Below, one piece after another: positions 1 through 8,367 of a stretch of 64,000 nt of DNA (position 1 is the stretch's first letter; the number at the start of each line of letters is the position of its first letter). This DNA is from Salinicola salarius (GTDB lineage: Bacteria > Pseudomonadota > Gammaproteobacteria > Pseudomonadales > Halomonadaceae). Both the position numbers and the translations under genes were made by a program. Location: positions 248,001 to 312,000 of the forward strand of contig NZ_NHOU01000001.1 in assembly GCF_002179555.1 (NCBI RefSeq). The letters are read 5' to 3'. Below the pieces are notes generated by a model. It was not told the origin of the DNA. It worked only from the letters and a program-made list of their open reading frames with translations, and did no database searches.

Positions 1-1
1 C

Positions 2-913
2 GCGAATCCTGCCGCCCCCGCGGATGAAGCCGGCTTGTCCCAGCAATCCCTGCTCGATCACAGCGGCGATGTGATCTTGGCGCTCGATGAGGATATGGAG
101 TGCCATTACGCGGCGGGTAACACCCAAGGCGCGCTCGGTGTCAGCGCAGCGTCGCTGCTGTCGACGTCTCTCTTCGGCCTGATGGCGCCCGAGGATGGCT
201 CCCGGGTTCGGCGCCTGCTGATCGAAGGAGCCGCCGAGGCGAGTTCTCCCATGGTGGAGCTGCGTCTGAGACACCGGGATGGGGTGTACCGCTGGTTCGA
301 GATCCACTTTTCGCCTTATCCGCTGCCGTTGGGGCAGACGCTGGAGCCCCCGGTCATGCCGGGCTGGGTTGCCATCGCGAGGGATATCACCCAACGCCGC
401 CACCAGTCGCTGCAGTGGAATGCGTACACCGCCACCGACGAATTGACCTCGGCGCTCAATCGAGAGCCTTTCATGGGCCTGATGCGGCATGCGTTCGCAA
501 GTGGAGACACCGGCGCTAGGTTTACGCTGATCGTGTTCGATGTCGACCATTTCAGCGATATCAACCGCGATTGGGGGCGCGAGGGCGGCGATCTCGTGCT
601 CAGTTGCATCGGCGAAATGTGCCGGGCGACGTTGAGAGAGCGGTTCAGCTTCGGCCGATTGGGCGACGATTCCTTCGCGTTGCTGATGAGCGGCAAATCG
701 CTGCAGGAAACGGCCACCATCGCCGATAAACTGCGCGGGCGTCTAGCTTCGACCCGGGTGGAGTTTCATGGTCATTGGCTGTCGTTCTCGGTTAGTCTTG
801 GGGTCGCCGAACGGCGCAGTGACGAGACCGCGGAAGCCATGCTGGCGCGTGCCGAGGCGGGAATGCAGAATGCCAAGCAGCGCGGGCGGGATCGCGTTCA
901 GCAGGCGCCATGA
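2..913 (+). CDS. PAS-GGDEF sensor protein, 5' end outside window, degenerate GGDEF
   Basis: The frame is open to the window edge, so the N-terminus is missing; the first internal start is a TTG at 35. A PAS fold (about residues 10-120 of the visible part, ending in a PAC-like DITQRR segment) is followed by a GGDEF-type domain beginning at TDELTSALNR. The domain would make or bind cyclic di-GMP, but its active site has drifted: the expected RxGGDEF reads GRLGDDSFA, and the FDVDHFSDINRDWG segment lacks the usual Lys and the ND pair. PAS sensing is probably kept while cyclase activity is doubtful. It ends 64 bases before the next gene on the same strand. Family assignment is sure; activity is inferred. 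Confidence 0.85.
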   Translation, partial: ANPAAPADEAGLSQQSLLDHSGDVILALDEDMECHYAAGNTQGALGVSAASLLSTSLFGLMAPEDGSRVRRLLIEGAAEASSPMVELRLRHRDGVYRWFEIHFSPYPLPLGQTLEPPVMPGWVAIARDITQRRHQSLQWNAYTATDELTSALNREPFMGLMRHAFASGDTGARFTLIVFDVDHFSDINRDWGREGGDLVLSCIGEMCRATLRERFSFGRLGDDSFALLMSGKSLQETATIADKLRGRLASTRVEFHGHWLSFSVSLGVAERRSDETAEAMLARAEAGMQNAKQRGRDRVQQAP

Positions 914-977
914 GCCGCTGTGCGAGTCGACGTCGAGCCAGCCGAACCTGCGCCAAGCCAGTCAAAGAAGGAGAACG

Positions 978-1784
978 ATGATGGGACGATTACTGCTGGC
1001 CTTGCTGCTCAGCCTGATGTGTCTGCCGGCGTGGGCCGACGAGGTCGAAGGTCCACGCGTCCAGGGCGAGACTTTCGAATATGCCACGGGCGGCCAGACC
1101 TACCAGGGCTATCTTGCCTACAACGCCAGCGATGACGAGCCTCGTCCCGGCGTACTGCTGGTCCATGAATGGTGGGGGCTCAACGACTACATCAAGCACA
1201 AGGCCGATCAGCTGGCGGCACTGGGCTTCGTGGCACTGGCGGTAGACATGTATGGCGGCGGCAAGGTGGCCCAGCACCCGGAGGATGCCAAGGCGTTTTC
1301 CAGTCAGGTCATGCAGGACTGGCCCGCCGCCAGAGCACGATTGGAAGCGGCGATGGCAGCGCTGCGTGAACATCCTGCGGTGCGCGAGGATCGCATGGCG
1401 GCGATCGGCTACTGCTTCGGTGGTGGCGTGGTGATGAACATGGCATTGGCGGGCATGCCGTTGGAAGCGGCGATCAGCTTCCATGGCAGTCCGACTCAGG
1501 TCGTCACCAACCCGCAGCCGTTCGACGGCCTGGTGCGCATCTACAACGGCCAGGACGATTCGCTGGTCGACCCCGAGGCGCTCGACAGCATGGCGACGGC
1601 ATTGACGGAAGATGGCGCGGACGTTCGCGTGGTGCAGTATCCCGGTGCCAAGCACGCTTTCACCAATCCGGATGCCGACAGGCTGGCCGCGGAGAACGAA
1701 CTTCCGCTCGGCTACGACGCGGCGGCGGATGCTGCCTCCTGGCAGGCTGCGTTGCTGACGCTGGACAAGGCGCTGAATCAGTAG
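978..1784 (+). CDS. Dienelactone hydrolase family protein, exported
   Basis: Predicted alpha/beta hydrolase of 268 residues related to dienelactone hydrolase. The start at 978 is chosen because AAGGAG lies just upstream and the product then begins with a classic signal peptide, MMGRLLLALLLSLMCLPAWA, so it is probably periplasmic. The catalytic triad of the family is visible: nucleophile Cys in GYCFGGG, Asp in NGQDDSLVDP, and His in GAKHAFTNP. Substrate is unknown; homologues act on lactone or ester bonds. The frame is open upstream to 768, but that stretch overlaps the preceding gene and lacks a ribosome site. It is followed by a heptamer repeat and a terminator. Confidence 0.9.
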   Translation: MMGRLLLALLLSLMCLPAWADEVEGPRVQGETFEYATGGQTYQGYLAYNASDDEPRPGVLLVHEWWGLNDYIKHKADQLAALGFVALAVDMYGGGKVAQHPEDAKAFSSQVMQDWPAARARLEAAMAALREHPAVREDRMAAIGYCFGGGVVMNMALAGMPLEAAISFHGSPTQVVTNPQPFDGLVRIYNGQDDSLVDPEALDSMATALTEDGADVRVVQYPGAKHAFTNPDADRLAAENELPLGYDAAADAASWQAALLTLDKALNQ

Positions 1785-1790
1785 ACTGAA

Positions 1791-1867
1791 TACGAGCTAC
1801 GAGCTACGAGCTACGAGCTACGAGCTACGAGCTACGAGCTACGAGCTACGAGCTACGAGCTACGAGC
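1791..1867 (+). repeat. Heptanucleotide tandem repeat, 11 perfect TACGAGC units
   Basis: Eleven uninterrupted copies of a 7 bp unit, starting six bases after the dienelactone hydrolase stop codon and ending ten bases before the terminator stem. In another phase the unit is GAGCTAC, one base different from the GAGCGAC unit repeated at 3551-3585. The repeat is non-coding and lies between convergent genes. Perfect identity over 77 bp suggests recent slippage expansion. Confidence 0.97.
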
Positions 1868-1877
1868 CAGACAGCAG

Positions 1878-1909
1878 AAAGCCACGAACGACCGCGTTCG
1901 TGGCTTTTT
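1878..1909 (+). terminator. Rho-independent terminator, probably bidirectional
   Basis: A 13 bp perfect stem (AAAGCCACGAACG with its complement) closes a 4-base loop and is followed by a run of T on the + strand; the complementary strand also ends in a short T-run. It lies between the convergent dienelactone hydrolase and pncB genes and can serve both. Confidence 0.9.
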
Positions 1910-1926
1910 CGTTGGCGAGCTGCAAT

Positions 1927-3102
1927 CTATTCGTTGGGGCGACTGAGGGCGAGCACGCGCTTGGCGAGGGCAATCATTTCCGGGTCACCGGTGTGCTTGT
2001 CGGGCACGTCGGAAAGCTTGACCACGGGCAGCCAGTGCTGGCCTTCCGGTCTCGCCTCGACCATCTTGATCACCATGTTCATCGGCTCGACGCCCACGTC
2101 ATTGGTGAAGTTGGTGCCGATGCCGAACGCCATGCCGACGCGGCCTTGGCAGAACGACTGGATCCGCTCGACCTTCTCGGGTGTCAGCGCGTCGGAGAAG
2201 ATGATCGTCTTGCTGCGCGGGTCGATCCCCAGTTTCTCGTAATGCGCGATGGTCGAGGCCGCGAAGTCGATGGGGTCCGCGCTGTCGTGTCTGACTCCAT
2301 CGAAGAGCTTGGCGAACTTCTTGTCGAAGCTCTCGAAGAAGGCGCGGGAAGTGAACGTGTCGGTCAGGGCGATGCCAAGGTCGCCGCGATAGACATCGAC
2401 CCAGTGCTCCAGCGCCAGGCTGTTGGCCATCTTGAAACCGAAACGGGCGCCGTGAAACATGAACCATTCGTGGGCGTGGGTGCCGATGGGCTTGACGCCG
2501 TGGCGCATGGCCAGCAAGACGTTACTGCTGCCGCTGAAGGCTTCGCCGCCATGATGGCGAAGCGCGCCGACCACCCGGTCGTGAACGTCGAAGGAAAACC
2601 GCCGCCGGGTGCCGAATTCGGCAATTTTCAGGCCCAGCCGCTGATACTGTTCGATCTTGGCTCGGGTGCGTGCCTCGACCGTTTCATCGTCGTCGCGCTT
2701 GACACCTCGCAGGCGATACCAGAGCTCGCTGATCAGCGCCATCAGCGGGACTTCCCACAGGATGGTGCGATACCACAGCCCCTCGATAGCGACCGAGAGT
2801 TCGCTGCCGGTCTGCTCGATGATGACTTCGGCGGGGTTGAAGCGAAAGCCGGCCAGAAAGTCCAGGTAGGTCGGATCGAGATAGGGACAGGTAACCTCGA
2901 GATAGCGCTTTTCCGCGTCGGTGAGCACGAGGCTGGCCATGGCATCGACTTCGCGTCGCAGGGCGTCACCGAATCCTTCGGGAAACGCATGCTCGCCGCG
3001 ATTGATGAAAGCGTAGCGGGCCTGTGCATAGGGGAAGCGCTTGATCACGGCGTTCTGCATCGTGATCTTGTAGAAATCGTTATCGATAAGCGAAGTCAGC
3101 AT
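1927..3102 (-). CDS. pncB: Nicotinate phosphoribosyltransferase
   Basis: Converts nicotinate and PRPP (with ATP) to nicotinate mononucleotide, the entry step of the Preiss-Handler NAD salvage route in the cytoplasm. The 391-residue length matches the bacterial PncB family. The N-terminus LTSLIDNDFYKITMQNAV and the GTHAHEWFMFHGARFG block, which carries the His phosphorylated during catalysis, are characteristic. The segments GVRHDSADP and IIFSDALTPEK form the PRPP/phosphate region. It converges with the dienelactone hydrolase gene across a shared terminator, and its upstream neighbour on the same strand is a small membrane protein gene. Nothing unusual was seen. Confidence 0.96.
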   Translation of the reverse strand: MLTSLIDNDFYKITMQNAVIKRFPYAQARYAFINRGEHAFPEGFGDALRREVDAMASLVLTDAEKRYLEVTCPYLDPTYLDFLAGFRFNPAEVIIEQTGSELSVAIEGLWYRTILWEVPLMALISELWYRLRGVKRDDDETVEARTRAKIEQYQRLGLKIAEFGTRRRFSFDVHDRVVGALRHHGGEAFSGSSNVLLAMRHGVKPIGTHAHEWFMFHGARFGFKMANSLALEHWVDVYRGDLGIALTDTFTSRAFFESFDKKFAKLFDGVRHDSADPIDFAASTIAHYEKLGIDPRSKTIIFSDALTPEKVERIQSFCQGRVGMAFGIGTNFTNDVGVEPMNMVIKMVEARPEGQHWLPVVKLSDVPDKHTGDPEMIALAKRVLALSRPNE

Positions 3103-3174
3103 GAAAACTCGTCATCAGCGTGAACACAATCCGCGGCCGTTGGCGCCAGCGAGCGTTTCCTCAATGAGATTCGG

Positions 3175-3468
3175 CTACATGAAAGCCATGATACCGAACA
3201 TTGTCGCGACGAAACCGCCGAACAGCAAAAGACCGGCCAGCGAAAGCAGAATCAACAGATAGCCCAGTATCAAACCGGCGAGCGCCCAGCTATCGCCGGA
3301 TTCCTGCCTCTGGCGAATCTGGCGCCGAGCCAGATGGCCGCAGACCACGCCGCCCAACGCCGCTGGCGGCACCAGAGTGCCCAGCACGCTAAGCGCGAAA
3401 GCTGCCAGCGCCATGATATTGGTGGGCGGTGGCGTTGACGGGCTGGGAGGCGTCGGGGTGGGTGTCAT
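3175..3468 (-). CDS. DUF4190-type small membrane protein
   Basis: A 97-residue protein with a Pro/Thr-rich N-terminus (MTPTPTPPSPSTPPPTN) and two hydrophobic segments at about residues 18-42 and 60-95, separated by GHLARRQIRQRQESGDSWALAGLILGY (read here in two parts: GHLARRQIRQ and the LAGLILGY turn). This layout is typical of DUF4190 inner-membrane proteins, whose role is unknown. The frame is open further upstream to 3603, but that extension reads through the 7 bp tandem repeat and is low-complexity, so the start at 3468 is preferred. No strong ribosome site is visible, leaving the exact start uncertain. Confidence 0.72.
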   Translation of the reverse strand: MTPTPTPPSPSTPPPTNIMALAAFALSVLGTLVPPAALGGVVCGHLARRQIRQRQESGDSWALAGLILGYLLILLSLAGLLLFGGFVATMFGIMAFM

Positions 3469-3550
3469 CGGGTTGGGGTGGCTCTCTGTCTTGGCTGTTG
3501 CCAGAGTATCGCACGCTTGCCCGCGGCTCTCGAAGTTTTCAACATAGACT

Positions 3551-3585
3551 GAGCGACGAGCGACGAGCGACGAGCGACGAGCGAC
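3551..3585 (+). repeat. Heptanucleotide tandem repeat, 5 perfect GAGCGAC units
   Basis: Five perfect 7 bp units between the divergent DUF4190 and FemAB-like genes. The unit differs by one base from the GAGCTAC unit at 1791-1867. It lies 31 bases upstream of the start codon of the FemAB-like gene, inside a probable promoter or leader region. Confidence 0.95.
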
Positions 3586-3616
3586 GAAAGACCGGAAAAG
3601 CAACGGGGGAGATCGG

Positions 3617-4759
3617 ATGGCATTGCGGGTCGAGAATATCGGTAGCCTCGCGGCTACCCGTGCGTCGCTCTGGAATCATGTGGTCGGCGATCGTTATCCG
3701 TTTCTGCGCCACGAGTTCCTGGTGGCGCTGGAAGCCTGCGGCTGTGCCGATACGGATACCGGCTGGGAGCCGGATCACTTGATGGTCTTCGACGACGACC
3801 GGACGGTGGCGGCCTTGCCGCGCTACGCCAAATACCACTCGCGAGGCGAGTACGTATTCGACTGGTCCTGGGCGGATGCCTGGGAGCGCGCTGGCGGCGA
3901 TTACTATCCCAAGTCGCTGTCGGCGATTCCGTTCACGCCGGCCTCGGGGCCGCGGCTGGCCGTGGTGGGCGACGTGGATCGGCGGGCGGTTATCGCGGCG
4001 CTGGCGCCGGTGATCCGCGATACCGGCCTGCAGAGCTGGCATCTACTGTTTGCCGACAGCGGCGAGGTGGACGACTGGCAGGCGGCGTTCGAAGCGCCGT
4101 TGATGGAGCGCCAGGCCGTGCAGTTTGCCTGGCGCGACGATGGATTCGGCAGTTTCGACGGCTTTCTGGCGCGGATGAGCTCGCGCAAACGCAAGGAGAT
4201 CCGTCGGGAGCGTCGCAAGCTGGCGGAGCAGGGCTTCATGTTCGAGCGGCTGACGGGAGCGCGGATCGACGACGAGGCGCTGACACAGTTCTATCGCTGC
4301 TACTGCATGACATACCTGGAACGGGGCCAGCGTCCCTATCTGTCGCTCGAGTTCTTTACCCGGTTGCGCGACGACCTGGGCGATACGCTGCTGCTGGTCC
4401 GCGCCAGTGTGGAGGGACGGGCCGTGGCAGCCGCGCTCTGCCTGCAGGGAAGCGACACGCTCTACGGCCGCTACTGGGGCAGCGAGGTCGAGGCCGACTT
4501 TCTGCATTTCGAGACTTGCTACTACCAGGGGATCGAGCACTGCCTGGCACAGGGCTTGTCCCGTTTCGATCCGGGGACGCAAGGGGAGCACAAGCTGACC
4601 CGAGGTTTCGCGCCGGTCATCAGCCGCTCGCTGCACTATCTCGATCATCCGGGGTTTAGAGATGCCGTCGAGGATTTCTGCCGCGAGGAGCGAGCCTACG
4701 TTCATGCCTATTTCGAGCAGTGCCGATCTCGCCTGCCGTTCAAGGATCCGCTGCCTTGA
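3617..4759 (+). CDS. FemAB/GNAT-like protein (COG3146 'peptidogalycan biosynthesis' family)
   Basis: A 380-residue protein of the COG3146 family, which adopts an acetyltransferase-like (FemAB/GNAT) fold and is often annotated as a GNAT N-acyltransferase. Typical motifs are WSWADAWERAGGDYYPKS, the SRKRKEIRRERR basic stretch, YWGSEVEADFLHFETCYYQG and RFDPGTQGEHKLTRGF. The start is supported by a GGGGGAG site immediately upstream. Substrate and physiological role are not established for the family; a link to cell-wall or peptide modification is an inference from the fold. No partner gene is apparent in the neighbourhood. Confidence 0.85.
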   Translation: MALRVENIGSLAATRASLWNHVVGDRYPFLRHEFLVALEACGCADTDTGWEPDHLMVFDDDRTVAALPRYAKYHSRGEYVFDWSWADAWERAGGDYYPKSLSAIPFTPASGPRLAVVGDVDRRAVIAALAPVIRDTGLQSWHLLFADSGEVDDWQAAFEAPLMERQAVQFAWRDDGFGSFDGFLARMSSRKRKEIRRERRKLAEQGFMFERLTGARIDDEALTQFYRCYCMTYLERGQRPYLSLEFFTRLRDDLGDTLLLVRASVEGRAVAAALCLQGSDTLYGRYWGSEVEADFLHFETCYYQGIEHCLAQGLSRFDPGTQGEHKLTRGFAPVISRSLHYLDHPGFRDAVEDFCREERAYVHAYFEQCRSRLPFKDPLP

Positions 4760-4864
4760 GCGTGCAGACGTCAGGCGCGTGCTGCTGTCGTGCCGAGGTG
4801 AGTGATATGCTGAACCCAGGTTAAATTGGGCGGCGGATCTTGCCGCGACGAGGACAGATATTCG

Positions 4865-6727
4865 ATGGGCTTTCTCACTGAAGCGGCTGTGCTGCTGGGC
4901 GCAGCCATCCTTGCGGTTCCCCTGTTTCAGCGTCTGGGGCTGGGGTCGATCCTGGGCTACCTCTGCATCGGCCTGCTCGCGGGCCCGTCGATCAGCGGCT
5001 TCATCTCCGAGCCGGAATCGGTGCTGCATTTCTCCGAGTTCGGCGTGGTCATGCTGTTGTTCATCATCGGCCTGGAGCTGGAGCCGCGTCGCCTGTGGGG
5101 GATGCGCAAGCGTCTGCTGGGTCTGGGGACGCTGCAGATGGCGGGCTGCGCAGCGCTGCTGATGCCGGTCGGGCTCCTGCTGGACCTGCCGCCGAGTATC
5201 GCCATCTTCCTCGGCCTCACGCTGGCGCTGTCGTCGACCGCCTTTGCGCTGCAGGTTCTCAACGAACGCCGTCAACTGGCGACGCCGCACGGTCAGAGCG
5301 CGTTCTCCATTCTGCTGTTTCAGGATCTGGCGGTGATACCGCTGCTGGCGCTGCTGCCGTTTCTGGCTGGGCGTGCCGACGCCGCGCCCGGCGACGGTTG
5401 GCTCATCGCCCGCAGCATTGGCGTGGTGATCGCTGCCATCGTCTTCGGTCGCCTGGTATTCCCTCGCGTGCTGGCGCTGATCGCACGTAGCGACGTGCAC
5501 GAGATATTCACCGCCGCGGCACTGTTTCTGGTGCTGGCGATGGCACTGGTCATGGAGTGGGCGGGGCTGTCGATGGCACTGGGTGCCTTCCTGGGCGGTG
5601 TGATGCTGGCGGACACCCCGTATCGGCATGAACTGGAAGCCAATATCGAGCCGTTCAAGGGGCTGCTGCTAGGGCTCTTCTTCATTGCCGTCGGCATGTC
5701 GGTCAATCTCGGTCTCGTGCTGGACAACGTCTGGCTGGTGCTGGGGCTGGCCGTTGCGATGACGCTGGCCAAGTCCGTGGTACTGGTGATCGTCGGCCTG
5801 TTGGCGCGATTGCCTCGCCCGGAAATCCCCCGGCTGGCGACGATCATTTCCCAGGGCGGCGAGTTCGACTTCGTGCTGCTGACGGCGGCGGTGGCCGCTG
5901 GCGTCATCGATCAGCGCATCGCCAGCCTGTGTATCGCGGCGGTCACGCTGAGCATGGCGGCCACGCCGTTTTTGTATCAACTGGGAGAGAAGGCGGGCGA
6001 TCGTCTCAAGGAGAGCCGGCCGTTCGATACCGACTTCGGCGACGACACACCCCCGGTGATCATCGCCGGCCTAGGCCGCTTCGGGCAGATGGTCGGGCGT
6101 ATGCTGAAGATGCAGGGGATCAATTTCACGGCGCTGGACCCCAACATCACCCAGGTCGAGTTCATTCGCCGCTTCGGTTCCCGCATCTTTTACGCCGACG
6201 CGACCCGGCTCGACCTGCTGCGCGCGGCGGGTATCGACAAGGCGCGCCTGCTCGTCATTGCGGTCGATGGCGAGAACACTGCGCTGACCATTGCGAGGCT
6301 GGCAAAGACACACTTTCCAGATCTCGCCGTCTATGCGCGGGCGCGCAATCGCCATCACGCCTGGCAACTGATGGAGATCGGCGTCGATGGCGTGGTTCGC
6401 GAAACGTTCGCCTCGAGCATGGAGATGAGCGTCGAAGTCCTCAAGGGGTTGGGTTATCCCAGCGCCAATGCCATCAATGCGGTGCGCACCTTCCGCGATT
6501 TCGACAACCAGTTGCTCAAGGATACCTATGCGCATCGCAACGATACCGAGCAATTGATGGCGACCGAAAAGGCGGCCATGGCCGAGCTGCAATCCCTGTT
6601 CCAGCAGGAGCTCAACCGGGGGCGAACCGGCAGACGCGAAGAGGACACCGACACCGACGATCGCGAGGAGATGCGCGATGACGCAGACACCATTGCAGAG
6701 ACTGAAACCCCGGCTCGCGGCGCTTGA
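4865..6727 (+). CDS. KefB/KefC-type glutathione-gated potassium/proton antiporter
   Basis: A 620-residue CPA2 antiporter, the same length as E. coli KefC. About 12 membrane segments occupy residues 1-380 with family motifs such as HFSEFGVVMLLFIIGLELEP and ALSSTAFALQVL. A cytoplasmic TrkA-N/RCK domain follows (about 400-520) with the nucleotide-binding IIAGLGRFGQMVGRML. Such systems release potassium and acidify the cytoplasm when electrophile-glutathione adducts bind. Start 4865 has GAGGA upstream; an earlier in-frame TTG at 4826 lacks support. The acidic C-terminus overlaps the next gene by 50 bases, so the two are probably co-translated. KefB versus KefC cannot be settled here. Confidence 0.9.
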   Translation: MGFLTEAAVLLGAAILAVPLFQRLGLGSILGYLCIGLLAGPSISGFISEPESVLHFSEFGVVMLLFIIGLELEPRRLWGMRKRLLGLGTLQMAGCAALLMPVGLLLDLPPSIAIFLGLTLALSSTAFALQVLNERRQLATPHGQSAFSILLFQDLAVIPLLALLPFLAGRADAAPGDGWLIARSIGVVIAAIVFGRLVFPRVLALIARSDVHEIFTAAALFLVLAMALVMEWAGLSMALGAFLGGVMLADTPYRHELEANIEPFKGLLLGLFFIAVGMSVNLGLVLDNVWLVLGLAVAMTLAKSVVLVIVGLLARLPRPEIPRLATIISQGGEFDFVLLTAAVAAGVIDQRIASLCIAAVTLSMAATPFLYQLGEKAGDRLKESRPFDTDFGDDTPPVIIAGLGRFGQMVGRMLKMQGINFTALDPNITQVEFIRRFGSRIFYADATRLDLLRAAGIDKARLLVIAVDGENTALTIARLAKTHFPDLAVYARARNRHHAWQLMEIGVDGVVRETFASSMEMSVEVLKGLGYPSANAINAVRTFRDFDNQLLKDTYAHRNDTEQLMATEKAAMAELQSLFQQELNRGRTGRREEDTDTDDREEMRDDADTIAETETPARGA

Positions 6728-7550
6728 GCTGCCGGCCGACACCGGGCTGGAACTCGACGCCGGCATTACGCCGCTTTCCGGTGGTGACAGCGGCGCCGGG
6801 CTGTGGCGAGTCGAGGGTGCGAGACCCTGCATCGTCAAGCAGGATTCGGTAGAGCGCGTCGCCAGAGAGGCCGATGGGCTGCGGGCGTTGGCCAGCGTCT
6901 GTCGTCTGCTCGTCGTGCCGGCGGTCGTTGCCGAGGATGACGACCTGCTGGTGATGGAAGCCCTGGATGCCACGGGGCAACGTGACGGCTCAGCGCTGGG
7001 CGAAGGGCTGCGCCAGATGCACCGTGATTCTCGAGATTCGCAGGCCGAGCACGGCTGGCCGCGGGACAATGCCTGCGGCTCGACACCTCAGCCCAATGCG
7101 CCGCTGGCGGACGGCCGTGTCTTCCAGCGCGAGCGGCGCTTGCTGCCGCTGATGAAACTGTGTCGCGACCAGGGGTTGCTGGACGCCGGTCTCGCCGAGC
7201 GTATCGAGCGCGTTGCCGAGTCGCTCGAAAGCTGGCTGCCCGATACGCCGCCCTGCCTGGTGCACGGCGATCTATGGTCGGGCAACGTGCTCTTCACGCC
7301 CAGGGGGCCGGCAATCATCGATCCGGCGGTCTATCGACACTACCCTGAAGTGGATATCGCCATGCTGACGCTGTTCGGCGGGCCGGGCGACGCCTTCTTC
7401 GAGGCCTACTGGAATGGAGGGCGCCCCGCGGATTGGGAACGGCGCGAGGCACTGTTCCAGCTCTATCCGCTGCTCAATCACCTCTATCTGTTTGGCCGGG
7501 GCTATCTCGGTGGCGTTGCGCGAGCGGTGGATCGCGTGCTGGTCGAGTGA
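6678..7550 (+). CDS. Fructosamine kinase family protein
   Basis: A 290-residue protein-fructosamine-3-kinase/ketosamine kinase homologue, which phosphorylates sugar-lysine adducts so that they fall off glycated proteins. The aminoglycoside-phosphotransferase-like core is visible: CLVHGDLWSGNVLF carries the catalytic Asp, and IIDPAVYRHYPEVDIAM carries the metal-binding Asp. GGDSGAGLWRV forms the nucleotide loop. Start 6678 is preceded by GAGGAG and lies inside the Kef antiporter gene, overlapping it by 50 bases. Pairing with Kef suggests a shared role against reactive carbonyls such as methylglyoxal; that is inference from context. Confidence 0.92.
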   Translation: MTQTPLQRLKPRLAALELPADTGLELDAGITPLSGGDSGAGLWRVEGARPCIVKQDSVERVAREADGLRALASVCRLLVVPAVVAEDDDLLVMEALDATGQRDGSALGEGLRQMHRDSRDSQAEHGWPRDNACGSTPQPNAPLADGRVFQRERRLLPLMKLCRDQGLLDAGLAERIERVAESLESWLPDTPPCLVHGDLWSGNVLFTPRGPAIIDPAVYRHYPEVDIAMLTLFGGPGDAFFEAYWNGGRPADWERREALFQLYPLLNHLYLFGRGYLGGVARAVDRVLVE

Positions 7551-7559
7551 CGGTCCGAT

Positions 7560-8192
7560 TCAGTCGAGCGGCTTGGCCGGCGTCGGGGTGATGCGCTCGA
7601 AAAAGGTGTTGATCATGCGCGGGCCGACATCGCCGATATCATAGCGCTCAGGATCACGCAGCCAGTCATGCAGGAGGCCCAGAATCATCGACATCAGCAT
7701 GCGAGAGGCAATTTCCGGTTCGACGTTATCGATCAGGGTTCCGGTATCACGCGCTTCTTCGAAGCGTTCGACCATCGTTTCATAGCAGTCGCACGCCAGT
7801 TGATCCTGCAGCGCGAGAATATCGACATCGCTGGCCGATTCGCTGCAGTGCAGCAGGATGGTATGGACGCGACGCGAGCGCGGTCCCTGCAGCCGCCCGA
7901 GAGCGTGAAGCGTGGCCAGGCGCAGGCTTTCCAGCGGCGCGTTGGGCTGGTCGGGATCCTCGACATCATCCAGCAACTGTCGCAGTGGCATCTTGACGCG
8001 GTCCAGCATGGCGTGGAACAGGTCGGACTTGTTCTTGAAATGCCAGTAAACGGCGCCTCGTGTCATCCCAGCCTGGCGCGCGATCTGCTCGAGCGAAGTG
8101 CGCGATACACCGCGCTCGAGGAAGATGACTTCAGCCGCGTCCAGCAGCGCTTCGCGGGTAGCCTCGGCTTCGGCTTTGGTACGTTTGGGCAT
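7560..8192 (-). CDS. acrR: TetR-family repressor of the adjacent RND pump (AcrR/TtgR-like)
   Basis: A 210-residue TetR regulator. The N-terminal helix-turn-helix is clear: TREALLDAAEVIFLERG, then TSLEQIARQAGMTRGAVYWHF, which is the AcrR/TtgR/MexR-type version. The C-terminal half is the AcrR-like ligand-binding domain. The start at 8192 (MPKRTKAEAEATRE) fits the family better than the longer frame beginning at 8240. It is transcribed divergently from the acrAB-type operon, so it most likely represses both itself and the pump through the inverted repeat at 8297-8322 and is released by pump substrates. Its 3' end converges with the fructosamine kinase gene. Confidence 0.92.
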   Translation of the reverse strand: MPKRTKAEAEATREALLDAAEVIFLERGVSRTSLEQIARQAGMTRGAVYWHFKNKSDLFHAMLDRVKMPLRQLLDDVEDPDQPNAPLESLRLATLHALGRLQGPRSRRVHTILLHCSESASDVDILALQDQLACDCYETMVERFEEARDTGTLIDNVEPEIASRMLMSMILGLLHDWLRDPERYDIGDVGPRMINTFFERITPTPAKPLD

Positions 8193-8296
8193 GATGTTGT
8201 CGTCGACAGATGAGTGGAGTGCGAGACGTTGGGCCGGCATTTCTTATGATGTGGTTCAAGCTGCCGTTGGCAAAGCATACCAATTTCCCCGCAAGT

Positions 8297-8322
8297 TTAC
8301 ATTCATGTATGTATGCCTGTAA
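8297..8322. promoter_or_regulatory. Candidate AcrR/TtgR-type operator
   Basis: An imperfect 26 bp palindrome with TTACA...TGTAA arms and CAT/ATG internal pairs (18 of 26 positions symmetric) lies between the divergent regulator and pump genes. Its TACATTCATGTATGTA core resembles the known E. coli AcrR operator, built from TACAT and ATGTA half-sites. Binding is inferred, not shown. Confidence 0.6.
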
Positions 8323-8367
8323 GCTCGCGAGATCAACTTAGGTACCATTCTTCCAGGACGGAGTCTC

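Noticed and set aside
1791-1867. CRISPR-like array
   Set aside because: Seven-base units without spacers and no cas genes; a simple tandem repeat.
3469-3603. N-terminal extension of the DUF4190 protein
   Set aside because: It translates the heptamer repeat into Arg/Ser-rich low complexity and lies beyond the plausible start at 3468.
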